A DNA stretch of 64,000 bases. Source: Actinoplanes italicus. GTDB lineage: Bacteria; Actinomycetota; Actinomycetes; Mycobacteriales; Micromonosporaceae. Made by a program: the position numbers and the translations under genes. The stretch lies in NCBI RefSeq assembly GCF_003001815.1, contig NZ_PVMZ01000022.1:124001-188000 (forward strand), given 5' to 3'. This document shows positions 8,405 to 17,491 of this stretch, one piece after another (within the stretch, counting starts at the first letter, position 1; the number at the start of each line of letters is the position of its first letter). The notes below the pieces were generated by a model, which was not told where the DNA came from, did no database searches, and saw only the letters and a list, made by a program, of their open reading frames with translations.

Positions 8405-9742
8405 ATGAGACGAAACAGCCGACGCTGCCTGTGGTGGAAACCGCTGGCCGTCACCGCGACACTCGCCCTCACCGCCGCCGGCCTCACCGGCTTCGCACCT
8501 CCCGCACCGGCCGCGGCGCACGCGAACATCGCCGCTCTCGCACCCAGCAGCGGGTGCGGCAAAGCGCCGGCGCTGACCAGCGGGGCCCGCACCATCCAGA
8601 CGAGCGGGAAAACCCGTGGCTACGTTCTGCGGATCCCCGACAACTACGACATGAACCGCCCGTACCGGCTGATCTTCGGATTCCACTGGAACGGCGGGAC
8701 CGCGGCCGACGTCGACTCCGGCGGAACCAGCGGCTACCCCTGGTCGTACTACGGGCTACGAGCGCTGTCTGCCAACAGCACGATCTTCGTCGCACCGCAG
8801 GGCCTCAACAACGGGTGGGCCAACTCCGGCGGCGAGGACATCACCTTCGTCGACGCCATGCTGGCCCAGATCGAGGCCGCGCTGTGCGTCGACACGAGCC
8901 AGCGCTTCGCCGGTGGCTTCAGCTACGGCGGCGGCATGAGCTATGCCCTGGCGTGCGCCCGGCCGACCGTGTTCCGGGCCGTCGCCGTCTACGCCGGTGG
9001 GCAGCTCAGCGGATGCACCGGCGGCACCCAGCCGGTCGCCTACATCGGCTTGCACGGACTACGCGACCCGGTCCTCAACATCTCCCAGGGACGCTCGCTG
9101 CGCGACAGGTTCGTCCGCAACAACGGCTGCACACCGCAGAACCCGCCGGAGCCCGCGCAGGGCAGCCTCACCCACACCGTCACCACTTACACCGGCTGCC
9201 GCAGCGGATATCCGGTGACGTGGGCCGCCTTCGACGCCGGTCACACCCCCGGCCCGGTCGACGGATCGGCCGGCGACTTCGAACCCGGCGAACGCTCCTG
9301 GACGCGGACGGTGGTGTGGAACTTCTTCACCCAGTTCGGAACCTCCGACCCCGGCCCGCAGCCGACGACCTTCCGCCTGCGCAGCGATGCGGCCGGCCGG
9401 TGCCTGGATGTCAGCGGCGCGAACTCCGCCAACGGCACCGTGACACAGATCTGGGACTGTCACGCCAACAGCAACCAGCAGTTCAGCCGCAACGGCGGCG
9501 AACTGCGGGTCACGGGCAAGTGCCTGGACCTGGCGCCGAACGCCGCGGCCGGCACGCGAGTGCAGATCTGGGACTGCAACGGCGGCACCAACCAGCAGTG
9601 GAACCTCAACGACAGCGGCACGATCAGCAACGCGCAGACCGGGCTGTGCCTCGACGTCAACGGCGCCGCCACCGCGAACGGCACGGCTGTCGTGGTCTGG
9701 GGCTGCCACACCGGCGCGAACCAGCGCTGGTCTCGCGCCTGA
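8405..9742 (+). CDS. Secreted CE1-like esterase (PHB-depolymerase fold) with ricin-B lectin
   Basis: A 445-residue exported enzyme. The ATG follows AGGGAG with good spacing. A signal peptide covers about residues 1-40. The alpha/beta-hydrolase domain (about 50-310) has the nucleophile elbow GFSYGG (S173), a likely acid in HGLRDPVL and the base in DAGHTPG, as in feruloyl/acetylxylan esterases and polyhydroxybutyrate depolymerases. Residues about 320-445 form a ricin-B/CBM13 lectin with three repeats (NQQF, NQQW, NQRW). It probably removes ester groups from a polysaccharide outside the cell and so helps the neighbouring uptake system. Which ester it cuts cannot be told from sequence alone. Confidence 0.88.
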   Translation: MRRNSRRCLWWKPLAVTATLALTAAGLTGFAPPAPAAAHANIAALAPSSGCGKAPALTSGARTIQTSGKTRGYVLRIPDNYDMNRPYRLIFGFHWNGGTAADVDSGGTSGYPWSYYGLRALSANSTIFVAPQGLNNGWANSGGEDITFVDAMLAQIEAALCVDTSQRFAGGFSYGGGMSYALACARPTVFRAVAVYAGGQLSGCTGGTQPVAYIGLHGLRDPVLNISQGRSLRDRFVRNNGCTPQNPPEPAQGSLTHTVTTYTGCRSGYPVTWAAFDAGHTPGPVDGSAGDFEPGERSWTRTVVWNFFTQFGTSDPGPQPTTFRLRSDAAGRCLDVSGANSANGTVTQIWDCHANSNQQFSRNGGELRVTGKCLDLAPNAAAGTRVQIWDCNGGTNQQWNLNDSGTISNAQTGLCLDVNGAATANGTAVVVWGCHTGANQRWSRA

Positions 9743-9780
9743 ACGGCACGTCAGCAGTACGGCAACGAGACGACACACAG

Positions 9781-9827
9781 CCGTCGAGCCTTCTGCTCCC
9801 GCGGTGCTGGAGCAGAAGGCTCGACGG
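9781..9827 (+). terminator. Strong hairpin terminator after esterase
   Basis: A perfect 19-bp stem (CCGTCGAGCCTTCTGCTCC and its complement) around a 9-base loop, 38 bases after the esterase stop. There is no U-tract, as is common in high-GC actinobacteria. Confidence 0.85.
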
Positions 9828-10224
9828 TGCCCGCCTCGTCACACGCCCTAGAGCATCCTAGGATCCTAGATCCTCTTCTCTTCCCGGCAGAATGCCGTTC
9901 GTCCCTGAAGGACCGGTTCCGCGATCCTCTTCCCACCACACCCGGGCTTGGACCAGGTCTCCGGGTTGTGCAGCGCGACAGAATGTCAGGCGCACCCACC
10001 TCCGGAGGCCTCGGCGCGTCGATGGACGCCCGAGGACACGCGATGGACGGCGGGCGCTCACGGGCGAGCGCTTCCGCCGGAATGTCCGGACAAGACCACT
10101 CGATCGGAGGTTTCGGTCCGGTTCGGACGGTCGCCGGTCATCGACGTGTTCTCCCGCCGTTCGCCGCCGAACTCGATCGAGTGGCCGGGCGGTCGCGTTG
10201 GATCAGGTAGGGCACGATGGTCGG
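9828..10224. other. Non-coding gap before the nucleosidase-domain gene
   Basis: Open frames here lack actinobacterial codon character. The only structure noticed is a perfect 12-bp palindrome CTAGGATCCTAG at 9858-9869. An upstream ATG at 9892 would extend the next gene, but the added residues look non-coding. Confidence 0.5.
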
Positions 10225-12132
10225 GTGTCGGCTTCCTCGGCCAAGCAGAACCCGCCCTTCGAGCCCGACCTGGCCGCGTGCCGGGCAGCAGCCCGTGCGG
10301 TGCGGGCCACAGCCTTGTGGCCCCAGGTCAGGGATGCGGTACGCCCGCCCGGTGTCGGCATCCACCGATCCCGTCCACCGCTCGGCCTGCTGCTGTACGC
10401 GGCCGCCCGCGACGGTCGTCTGGTCTGGCGATCCGCCGACGAGTTCGCCCTGCTCGAGCCGCCCATCGCCCGGGGCCGGGAGTGGGCGGGCAGCGACGCG
10501 GGGCGCACCTGGCTCGGCCGCATGGACCGCTGGTGGGATCACCTCGTGTTCGGCGTCCCACCGTTGCTGCTGCTGGCCCTCAGCGTGCCGACGTCGCTCG
10601 TGCCGCGGGTCGGCGTGCTCCTCGCGCTCCTGCTCATCTGCACCGCACTGCTGTACATCGTGGCGCAGATGAGCCTCGGGCTCATCCCGCGGTCCTTGAA
10701 GCGGATGCGGGGCACGTCCGAGGACACCGCCCGCGGTCTGCACTGGACCGTGGTCCTGATCCACCTGACCGACCCCGCCAAGGCCGATCGGCTGCTGCGG
10801 GCGGCCCTCGACCGGTCACAGCACCTGACGAGGGCCAACATCCGGCCGGACGTGGCGGAAGGCACCCACGCCCTGATGTGCCTGGAACGCGCGATCACGA
10901 CCGAGGAAGCCAGGCAGGCTGTCTCGGCCGCACCGTCGGCCACCGGTTCGGGCCCGGACCAGACCGGCGTGCGCGTCGTGCTCGACGGCGGCGGGTTCGT
11001 GCCGCCGGATCCGGGAGCACACCGGCCGATCAGCTTCATCCCGGTGCTCCTGATCGGTACGGCGCTCGTAGTCGGGGTGGCCGGTCTGCTCACCGCGGAC
11101 GCCGAGGCCGCCGCGTGCGCCACCGCAGGGGACTGCGCCGACCGGCCGGCAACCTGGATCGACGCCATGACCTGGCTGGCCTATCGGATGGTCCTCGATG
11201 ACGCCGGCCTGATCCCGGCGACCACGCGGGCACGCGTCTTCGGCTGGCTGATGCTGCCGCTCGGCCTGGTCGTCCTGCTCTGCCTGGTCATCGCGGGCCG
11301 GCGGCAGGCGAGCACCTTCAGGAAACGACAGGAGAGGACGTACGCCCACCTGGAAACGACGATCAATCGGCGTATCCGGGTCCTCGTCCTGACGGTCCTG
11401 GACATCGAGCGAGACGCGGTCATCAGCGCGGTCACCGCAGAGAACGGCCGGCGGGCAGAGCCCGACACGCTGGGCGGCTACCCGATCTTCCGCCTCGGCA
11501 GGCTCGGTGACCAGGGCACGGAGGTGCTTGTCGCCCAGTCCGCACAGGGCATCGTGACCCCCGCCTCGATGATGCTCACGACGGAACGGCTCATTCCCGT
11601 CGTGCAGCCCGATTACGTGATCCTGGCCGGCATCTGCTTCGGGCTGTGGTCGCGCCGGTACGACGACGGCGAACAGGAACTGGGCGACGTCGTCGTTTCC
11701 GAATACGTGCAGAACGTCGACCATCGGAAGGTGACCGACGAGGACGGCAGCGAGCGGATCATCTGGCGCGGAGAACGGGTGCAGGCGAGCACCCCGCTGC
11801 TGCTGGCGTTCAAGGCGGCGACACACGGCTGGACCGGCCGACGGGTCCACTTCGGTTCAGTCCTGTCCGGCAGCACCCTGGTCAGCAGCGCTGCGTTGCG
11901 TGCCGACCTGCACCGCGAGTTCGAGGAGGCTTCGGCCGGCGAGATGGAGTTGACCGGCGTCTACGTCGCCACAGCCGGCCGCCGGAGCGGCTGGATCATG
12001 GTCAAAGGCATCTCTGACTGGGGCACCGGCGAACTGACCGACGACACCAGGCGGCCCGCGGCGGCTGCCGCCGCCGCGTTCGTCGTGCACGCGCTGACGG
12101 TCGGCACGCTGCCCGTGCCGACGCGCGGCTGA
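10225..12132 (+). CDS. Membrane protein with C-terminal MTA/SAH-nucleosidase-like domain
   Basis: A protein of about 635 residues with an unusual layout. Two hydrophobic pairs (about 105-148 and 270-358) suggest four membrane spans. The C-terminal 250 residues have the nucleoside phosphorylase/nucleosidase fold: IRVLVLTVLDIERDAV, PDYVILAGICFGL, a GEMELTGVY segment like the purine-binding MEG motif, and KGISDWG, in which D598 matches the catalytic Asp of MTA/SAH nucleosidases. Such domains cleave the N-glycosidic bond of adenosine derivatives and also serve as effectors in several bacterial immunity systems. The GTG start at 10225 is provisional because the ribosome-binding site is weak. Whether it recycles metabolites or acts as a stress or defence effector is open. 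Confidence 0.75.
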   Translation: MSASSAKQNPPFEPDLAACRAAARAVRATALWPQVRDAVRPPGVGIHRSRPPLGLLLYAAARDGRLVWRSADEFALLEPPIARGREWAGSDAGRTWLGRMDRWWDHLVFGVPPLLLLALSVPTSLVPRVGVLLALLLICTALLYIVAQMSLGLIPRSLKRMRGTSEDTARGLHWTVVLIHLTDPAKADRLLRAALDRSQHLTRANIRPDVAEGTHALMCLERAITTEEARQAVSAAPSATGSGPDQTGVRVVLDGGGFVPPDPGAHRPISFIPVLLIGTALVVGVAGLLTADAEAAACATAGDCADRPATWIDAMTWLAYRMVLDDAGLIPATTRARVFGWLMLPLGLVVLLCLVIAGRRQASTFRKRQERTYAHLETTINRRIRVLVLTVLDIERDAVISAVTAENGRRAEPDTLGGYPIFRLGRLGDQGTEVLVAQSAQGIVTPASMMLTTERLIPVVQPDYVILAGICFGLWSRRYDDGEQELGDVVVSEYVQNVDHRKVTDEDGSERIIWRGERVQASTPLLLAFKAATHGWTGRRVHFGSVLSGSTLVSSAALRADLHREFEEASAGEMELTGVYVATAGRRSGWIMVKGISDWGTGELTDDTRRPAAAAAAAFVVHALTVGTLPVPTRG

Positions 12133-12342
12133 CGGTGATGCGACGCGGCAGGTGCAGTGCGCCCGCGTCTTCGCCGGACCCGACGCGCGCCACCCGTCCG
12201 GCAACGCGATTCTGCTTCCAATCCGGCTGCCGCAGATATGTCGACTTTCGCAATGCCGACTGGTTCGGGCAACCCCATTGCATTGACAACGATGACAGCC
12301 TCTCATACGGTCCAGGCTTCGACAGAATCCGATTGGAGTGGC

Positions 12343-12699
12343 ATGAGGAAGATCGACGGGGGACACAGTGGAGGACGACGAGTTCGTGAGAACGCGCGTC
12401 TTTTCCTGGCAGTCGGCGTGGTCTTGGGCGGAGTTCTCGTGGCGCCCGCAGCCGCTTCGGCGGTCGGCGGCACCTGCACCGCCGTCACCGAGAACGTCTC
12501 GCTGACGGGCCCGGACGGGAAGCGGGCCAAGGCCCGGTGCTCTGCCCTGGACGGCGACAGCAAGGCGCGCGGCACTTTGGACCTGGTCCTTGCGAACGAC
12601 AAGCAAACCGCGTGGTTCACCGCGCTCAACACGGATTACCGCAGCGGCTACGACCGAGGGCCGAACCGAGGGTCGAAGTACACCATCGCCCACGTCTGA
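12343..12699 (+). CDS. Small secreted protein of unknown function
   Basis: A 118-residue protein starting at an ATG with GGAG four bases upstream. A signal peptide is visible (RLFLAVGVVLGGVLVAPAAASA), leaving a mature chain of about 80 residues with two cysteines (GTCTAV and KARCSAL) that could form a disulfide. The tail is basic and Gly/Tyr-rich. I do not recognise the family. It lies 67 bases before the ABC ATPase gene, so the exporter genes may be transcribed with it. Confidence 0.6.
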   Translation: MRKIDGGHSGGRRVRENARLFLAVGVVLGGVLVAPAAASAVGGTCTAVTENVSLTGPDGKRAKARCSALDGDSKARGTLDLVLANDKQTAWFTALNTDYRSGYDRGPNRGSKYTIAHV

Positions 12700-12766
12700 G
12701 CGACACTCCACCGCCGGGCGCTGTGAGGCTCGGCGCCCGGCGGCGGGTATCCGGAAGGTGTCACTG

Positions 12767-13432
12767 GTGCTGGTCAAGTGCGACGACCTGCAACACTCCT
12801 ACGGCAGCGGCCACACCGCAGTCCGGGTCTTCCACGAAGTGAGTCTCGCCGTGGATCGCGGTGAGACACTGGCCGTCACGGGACCCAGCGGCAGCGGGAA
12901 ATCCACCCTTCTGCGCATCATTTCCGGCGTGCAGGAGCCGAATTCCGGTTCCGTCTTCATCAATGGCCAAAAAATGACCGCGCGAAATGCCGTTGAACTG
13001 CGCAGCAAACATATCGGCATCGTTTATCAGGATCATCGGCTCGTACCGTTTCTCACGGTGCGGGAGAATCTCGTACTGCCGGCACAGCTGCTCAAGATGT
13101 CCCAGGTGGGGGATGCGGAGATCGACGGTCTGCTCAGCCGTTTCAAGCTCTCCGAGCTGCGGGATCGTCCGTGCGAGAGCCTCTCGGGTGGCGAGCAGCA
13201 ACGAGTGGGGATCGCTCGCGCGCTCGTCGGCGGCCCGGACGTGCTGTTGGCCGACGAACCGACCGGTGCGCTCGACCAGACCGCCAGCCGACAGGTCGCG
13301 ACGCTGCTGGATCGTCTGGCGAGTCGGTTCGGTGTGGCCGTGATCGTGGCGACCCACGACCCGGTGGTCGCCGCGGGAATGCACCGTCGACTGGCCTTTC
13401 ACGACGGCACCCTGCGGGACGAGACCGGATGA
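12767..13432 (+). CDS. ABC transporter ATPase, LolD/MacB type
   Basis: A 221-residue ATPase. The GTG at 12767 is chosen because GGAAGG lies eight bases upstream. All motifs are present: Walker A GPSGSGKST, Q-loop YQDHRLVPF, signature LSGGEQQR, Walker B VLLADEPTGALD and H-loop ATHD. This subfamily drives FtsX-like permeases that move lipoproteins, peptides or antibiotics rather than importing solutes. Its stop overlaps the permease start as ATGA, so the two are translationally coupled. Confidence 0.93.
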   Translation: MLVKCDDLQHSYGSGHTAVRVFHEVSLAVDRGETLAVTGPSGSGKSTLLRIISGVQEPNSGSVFINGQKMTARNAVELRSKHIGIVYQDHRLVPFLTVRENLVLPAQLLKMSQVGDAEIDGLLSRFKLSELRDRPCESLSGGEQQRVGIARALVGGPDVLLADEPTGALDQTASRQVATLLDRLASRFGVAVIVATHDPVVAAGMHRRLAFHDGTLRDETG

Positions 13433-15810
13433 CCGCGGTCCGGCTGGCCGTGCGGTTCCTTCGCGCCGACCGTCGCCTGGCGCTCAGTTACCTGGTGCTG
13501 GCGTTCGTTCCCGCCTTCCTCTGCGGCGCCGCCGTGTCGATCGACAAGACCTACCAGAGGGCCGTCACCCAGTCCGTCCGAGGTGATTTCGGCGCCTTCG
13601 CGTACGCCATCAGCGACCTGCGGCGGGAGTCCGACCTGGCCGATCGCATGGTGGGTCGTGACGACGCCGTGGCGGTTCGCTTCCGGACCGCGCAGGTGGA
13701 GCGCGTGGGAACGCCCGGTGCCGGGGTCACCGCCGACCTGGGCGTGGTCTCCGGCGCCACGCACGACATCTCGTTCGGTGTGCTAATCGCCGGCAGGCCG
13801 GCCGGCCGGGATGAGGGGATGGTCATCTCCGCCGAGGTGGCCCGGCGCCTGCAGATCGCGGTGGGCGACGAGGTGGAGGTGCCGAACGAGTCGGGCGGCG
13901 GCCGCACTCGGATCCTCGTGCGCGGCATCTATGTGGTTCCGACCCGGCCGGGCGACCTGGCCGGCTACCTCACCGGCACCAGCGGCGCCACGGGCCGGGC
14001 CCAGTGGTTCAGCGACACCGATCCGTTCACCGATCCGAGGTTGCGATATCTGGCCGCCGATCGTTCCTTCGGTGTCCGATCGGCCGCCGGCGTGCTCGCG
14101 GACGAGCACGAGATCGCGCAGTCATCCGTGCTCAGCCCGTTCTACCTGCTGCCATCCTTCCTGGCGGTGCTGGCCGTGCTCGCGGTGACCGGGCTGACCG
14201 CCATCACGCGCCGGCGACTGCTGGCCGCGGCACGGGGGTTCGCGGCTGCCGGTGGCCGGGCCGAGCCGGACTGGCGGTTTCACGTCCTGGCCATCACGAT
14301 GGTCACCCTCGCCGCGGCTCTGCTCGGCGTCGTCGGTGCGGCGCTCGCGTGCCGGGTGGCTGGGCGGCAGATCGGTGCCGTGTTCGGCCACTACTGGGTC
14401 GATACCGCGGCCGGCTGGCCGCAACTCGCCATTTTCGTGGTCGGCGTGACAGCCGGCGCCGGCCTGCTGTCGCAGGTCGTCCTCACCATTTCCAGCCGCC
14501 GGGCCGGACACCGGCCCGCCGGCCAGCGGGTTACCGCGACCGCGGCTGTGGTCGCGGTCGCCGTCGGCATCGTCGCCCTCGTCGCGCCGCCGACCGGCGG
14601 CGCGACGAGCGTCTGGCTCACCCTGATCGGCGGCGCCCTGCTCACCGCCGGCACGGTCGTCGGTCTCACCACCGTCGCCCCGCTCAGGCCGAACGCCGTA
14701 CGCCGGCTGGTGGTGACGAATCGCCGCACCTTGCGGGCGTCCGCCGCCGCACTCGGCCTGACGGTGTTCTTCGCCGCATGGTTCTCCGCGCACCTTCATC
14801 ATTCCGGAGCCGCACCCGATGCCGGGCTCGCGGGCGCTGCACAGCCACCGGGCTCGCTCGTCCTCGACCGCATCAGTCACGAGGACGCCGGCCACCTCGC
14901 AGCCCTGTACCCGACCGGCGCCGCCCGGCCGGCGATCCTCACCGCACCGGATGAGACAGCGACCGGTCCGCGAGCGGTGACGCCACAGGCCGCCGAATGC
15001 GTGGCAAGCCTGAAGATCACCACTTTCAGCGAGATGCAGGAACGCTGCGACCTCGGGCCCGCCCGGACACCCGTCAACACCGTCCGTTTCACCGACGCCC
15101 CGGACGCACAGGTGGTCGGCGCGTCGGACCGGCCACAGGTGCTCGCCGACCCCGAACTCATCCAGCACGGCGAGGTCGCAGTCCTGCAGATCGACACCGA
15201 CGGCACGATCCGGCGGACCGCGAGGCTCCCCGCCGAGCCGGCCCGCTGGCTCGGCGGGATCCTGCCTGGCGTCGTCCTCGACGGCGTACCGCCCGCCCTG
15301 GATCCCTTCGGCCTGCAGCAGTCGGCGAGCGTGATGCTCGTGCTGCCGGAGTTCGACTCACTGACCGCTCCCGATCAGAACCGGATCCGAGCGGCCGTCG
15401 AGCGTTCGGCGCGGTATGCATACCTCAACGACGAGAGCTCCACCGACGTCACCGACCGGTGGCTGAGCCTCCTGCTGTCCTGGTCCGCACTGCTGCTCGC
15501 CACCATGCTCGCCGCAGCCACCGGCGGCGCTTTCGTCGCCGCACAGCGAACCACCCGGCAGTTGCAGTGCGACGTCGGCGTGCCGCTCGCCCGCCGGACC
15601 GGGGTGGGCCTGCGACAACTGGCGGTGCTCGGTATCGCCGCGGTCATCGGCGCAGCCATCGGAATCGTGACCGCGTGGCACGTCAACGGCGGCGCGGACA
15701 GCGGTTACGGACTTACCTGGGCCTTACCGGTCGCCGGTGTCTGGCTCGCCGTTGCCGTCTGCGCATGGCGGTACGGACGTCGACCCGACGTCTACGCGCA
15801 CGGCTGGTGA
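13429..15810 (+). CDS. FtsX-family ABC permease
   Basis: A 793-residue membrane protein coupled to the preceding ATPase through an ATGA overlap. An N-terminal membrane segment (ALSYLVLAFVPAFLCGAAVS) is followed by an extracellular domain of about 200 residues and a central block of several spans. A second extracellular region and three C-terminal spans complete the MacB/FtsX duplicated layout. The substrate is unknown. Some members give resistance to cell-wall-active peptides or export lipoproteins, and the small secreted protein encoded just upstream is a conceivable partner (inference). No two-component system adjoins it. Confidence 0.85.
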   Translation: MTAVRLAVRFLRADRRLALSYLVLAFVPAFLCGAAVSIDKTYQRAVTQSVRGDFGAFAYAISDLRRESDLADRMVGRDDAVAVRFRTAQVERVGTPGAGVTADLGVVSGATHDISFGVLIAGRPAGRDEGMVISAEVARRLQIAVGDEVEVPNESGGGRTRILVRGIYVVPTRPGDLAGYLTGTSGATGRAQWFSDTDPFTDPRLRYLAADRSFGVRSAAGVLADEHEIAQSSVLSPFYLLPSFLAVLAVLAVTGLTAITRRRLLAAARGFAAAGGRAEPDWRFHVLAITMVTLAAALLGVVGAALACRVAGRQIGAVFGHYWVDTAAGWPQLAIFVVGVTAGAGLLSQVVLTISSRRAGHRPAGQRVTATAAVVAVAVGIVALVAPPTGGATSVWLTLIGGALLTAGTVVGLTTVAPLRPNAVRRLVVTNRRTLRASAAALGLTVFFAAWFSAHLHHSGAAPDAGLAGAAQPPGSLVLDRISHEDAGHLAALYPTGAARPAILTAPDETATGPRAVTPQAAECVASLKITTFSEMQERCDLGPARTPVNTVRFTDAPDAQVVGASDRPQVLADPELIQHGEVAVLQIDTDGTIRRTARLPAEPARWLGGILPGVVLDGVPPALDPFGLQQSASVMLVLPEFDSLTAPDQNRIRAAVERSARYAYLNDESSTDVTDRWLSLLLSWSALLLATMLAAATGGAFVAAQRTTRQLQCDVGVPLARRTGVGLRQLAVLGIAAVIGAAIGIVTAWHVNGGADSGYGLTWALPVAGVWLAVAVCAWRYGRRPDVYAHGW

Positions 15811-15952
15811 GACCGGTGCGACCGGATCAGACGGCGACAGGCAAGGTCAGGTCCGCTCCGGGCAAGCGAATACTCCGGGTGGTTCTCGGCCAGGATTGCG
15901 ACAACGACTGTTGTCGCTGCGGCCATGCCCGCGCAGGACAGCGGCGACGGTG

Positions 15953-16582
15953 TCAGATGCCGAGGGGCTCGGTGATCTGCAGACGCCGGTCCAGTGCCGC
16001 GGCCAGCGGGTCGGCCAGGTCGGCGCGGATGGCCTGCGCCCAGGGGCGCAGCGCAGTCAGGAAGCCGTCGAGATCCTGCTGAACGGCGCCCAGAAGGTCC
16101 GGCAGGGTGTGGCGCGGGATGTCGATGTGCGGATTGCCGGGGTCGAGATCCGGCCCGGAGCGGGCTTGCCCTACGTCCTTCCACACCCGGACCACCGGCC
16201 CTCGGTGCTCGATCTTCGGGTCCGGGTCATGGCCGAGGTCGATCGCCACGCCGCCGATCACGCGCAGCCATTCTCGCCATTCGTCGAGGCCGATACAGCA
16301 TCCGGGTTCGATGACGACGTCGTCGGCGGCCACCCGCAACCCACCGGGTGCGTAATCGTCGTCGTCGCCGGTCAGATACCTCTCGATCGCCTGGGCGGCG
16401 TCCGTCGCGGTGAGCGAGAGGTCGTCGGCGGTCACGCTGCGCCCGATCAATGCCCAGGCCAGCGTCCCCACCTGCAGTGACGTCGGCTTACGCGGAACCG
16501 TGAGATAGAAGTCGGTCTGCTCGATCGGCCAGAACGGGCAGTCCGCGGCCCACCACTCCAGCACCGGCGTCAACGTGATCAT
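15953..16582 (-). CDS. Hypothetical protein, acidic, 209 residues
   Basis: A soluble protein starting at ATG 16582. It is rich in Asp and Trp (LEWWAADCPFWP near the start) and has an acidic run GDDDDYAPGG in the middle. No signal peptide, membrane segment or known catalytic motif is visible and I do not recognise the family. Codon use is typical of the genome, so it is probably real. It is transcribed away from the VOC gene at 16703 and converges on the ABC permease gene. Confidence 0.6.
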   Translation of the reverse strand: MITLTPVLEWWAADCPFWPIEQTDFYLTVPRKPTSLQVGTLAWALIGRSVTADDLSLTATDAAQAIERYLTGDDDDYAPGGLRVAADDVVIEPGCCIGLDEWREWLRVIGGVAIDLGHDPDPKIEHRGPVVRVWKDVGQARSGPDLDPGNPHIDIPRHTLPDLLGAVQQDLDGFLTALRPWAQAIRADLADPLAAALDRRLQITEPLGI

Positions 16583-16702
16583 CGCGACGAGGCTAGCGGC
16601 CCGGCGGCGTCACCGCGACCGCATTGGCCGTTCGGACGGCGGGCGGCGATGATCGGCTATTTCCATGTGCGACCGACCATTCGCGACGCCTAGGAAGGAG
16701 CC

Positions 16703-17422
16703 ATGTCCAACGAGGTCACCATTCCCCTGCTGCCCTGCCCGTCGATTGACGACATCGTCGCGTTCTACGGGGTTCTCGGCTTCCGCACCACGTATCAGCA
16801 GCGCAAGCCCTACCCGTGCGTAGGGCTGGAACGTGAGGACCTGAATCTGCAGTTCTTCGAGATCGCCGGGTTCGATCCCGAACAGTCCTACGGCTCCTGC
16901 CTGGTCATCACTCCGGACATCGCCGAGCTGCACCGGGCTTTCGCTGCCGGAATGCGCGCCGCGTACGGCAAAGTCCTGGTGTCGGGTATTCCGCGGATGA
17001 CCCGGCCCAGGGTTCGGAAGAACGCCGACGGGCTGGGCGGTTTCAGCGTCATCGACCCGGGTGGCAACTGGATCCGTGTCTTTCAGAAGCCCGCCACGGT
17101 GCCCGCGCCGGCACCGCCGCCGGCCGGACGGCTCGCCAAGGTGCTGGCGAGCGCCGTCGTGCTGGCCGATTCCAAGGGCGACGTCGCCCAGGCGGTTCGC
17201 ATTCTCGACAGCGCGTTGACTCGCCCGCAGGCCGGCGATGACCCTGTCACGCACGTGGAGGTTCTCGTGTACCGCGCGGAGCTGGCGATGGCGCTCGGCG
17301 ACCGGGAGACCGCGACGCGGATGCTGGCCAGCGCCGGGCACGTCACGCTGAACGCCGGCGAAACCGAAAGGGCGGCACCGGCTTTTGAGATCGCTGCCGA
17401 TCTGGCAGCGGCGCTGCGCTGA
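16703..17422 (+). CDS. VOC-family (glyoxalase/bleomycin-resistance fold) protein with helical tail
   Basis: A 239-residue protein whose ATG follows AAGGAG. Residues 1-130 form a VOC domain (PSIDDIVAFYGVLGFRTTY ... FSVIDPGGNWIRVFQK), a fold used in drug-binding resistance proteins and metal-dependent isomerases. A single canonical Glu near the end of the fold is missing (NWIRVF in place of NxxEL). Residues about 140-239 are an alanine-rich helical extension with TPR-like spacing (DSALTRPQAGDDPVTHVE and following). The extension is unusual for this family and its function is unknown. Confidence 0.75.
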   Translation: MSNEVTIPLLPCPSIDDIVAFYGVLGFRTTYQQRKPYPCVGLEREDLNLQFFEIAGFDPEQSYGSCLVITPDIAELHRAFAAGMRAAYGKVLVSGIPRMTRPRVRKNADGLGGFSVIDPGGNWIRVFQKPATVPAPAPPPAGRLAKVLASAVVLADSKGDVAQAVRILDSALTRPQAGDDPVTHVEVLVYRAELAMALGDRETATRMLASAGHVTLNAGETERAAPAFEIAADLAAALR

Positions 17423-17436
17423 GTTCCTGGCCGGTG

Positions 17437-17480
17437 CGGGCTCCGCGGGCACGGTGGTCACACCTGTCCCGCAGAGCCCG
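17437..17480. terminator. Bidirectional hairpin between convergent genes
   Basis: An imperfect stem pairs CGGGCTCCGCGGG with CCCGCAGAGCCCG, with one mismatch. It lies between the stops of the VOC gene and the DUF2690-like gene and can serve both. Confidence 0.65.
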
Positions 17481-17491
17481 GGGCCGCCTCT

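Noticed and set aside
9858..9869. Palindrome CTAGGATCCTAG as an attachment site
   Set aside because: No integrase, tRNA or second copy nearby; it may be chance.
9892..10224. N-terminal extension of the nucleosidase-domain protein from ATG 9892
   Set aside because: The added residues are Arg/Ser-rich with non-coding character and no ribosome-binding site.
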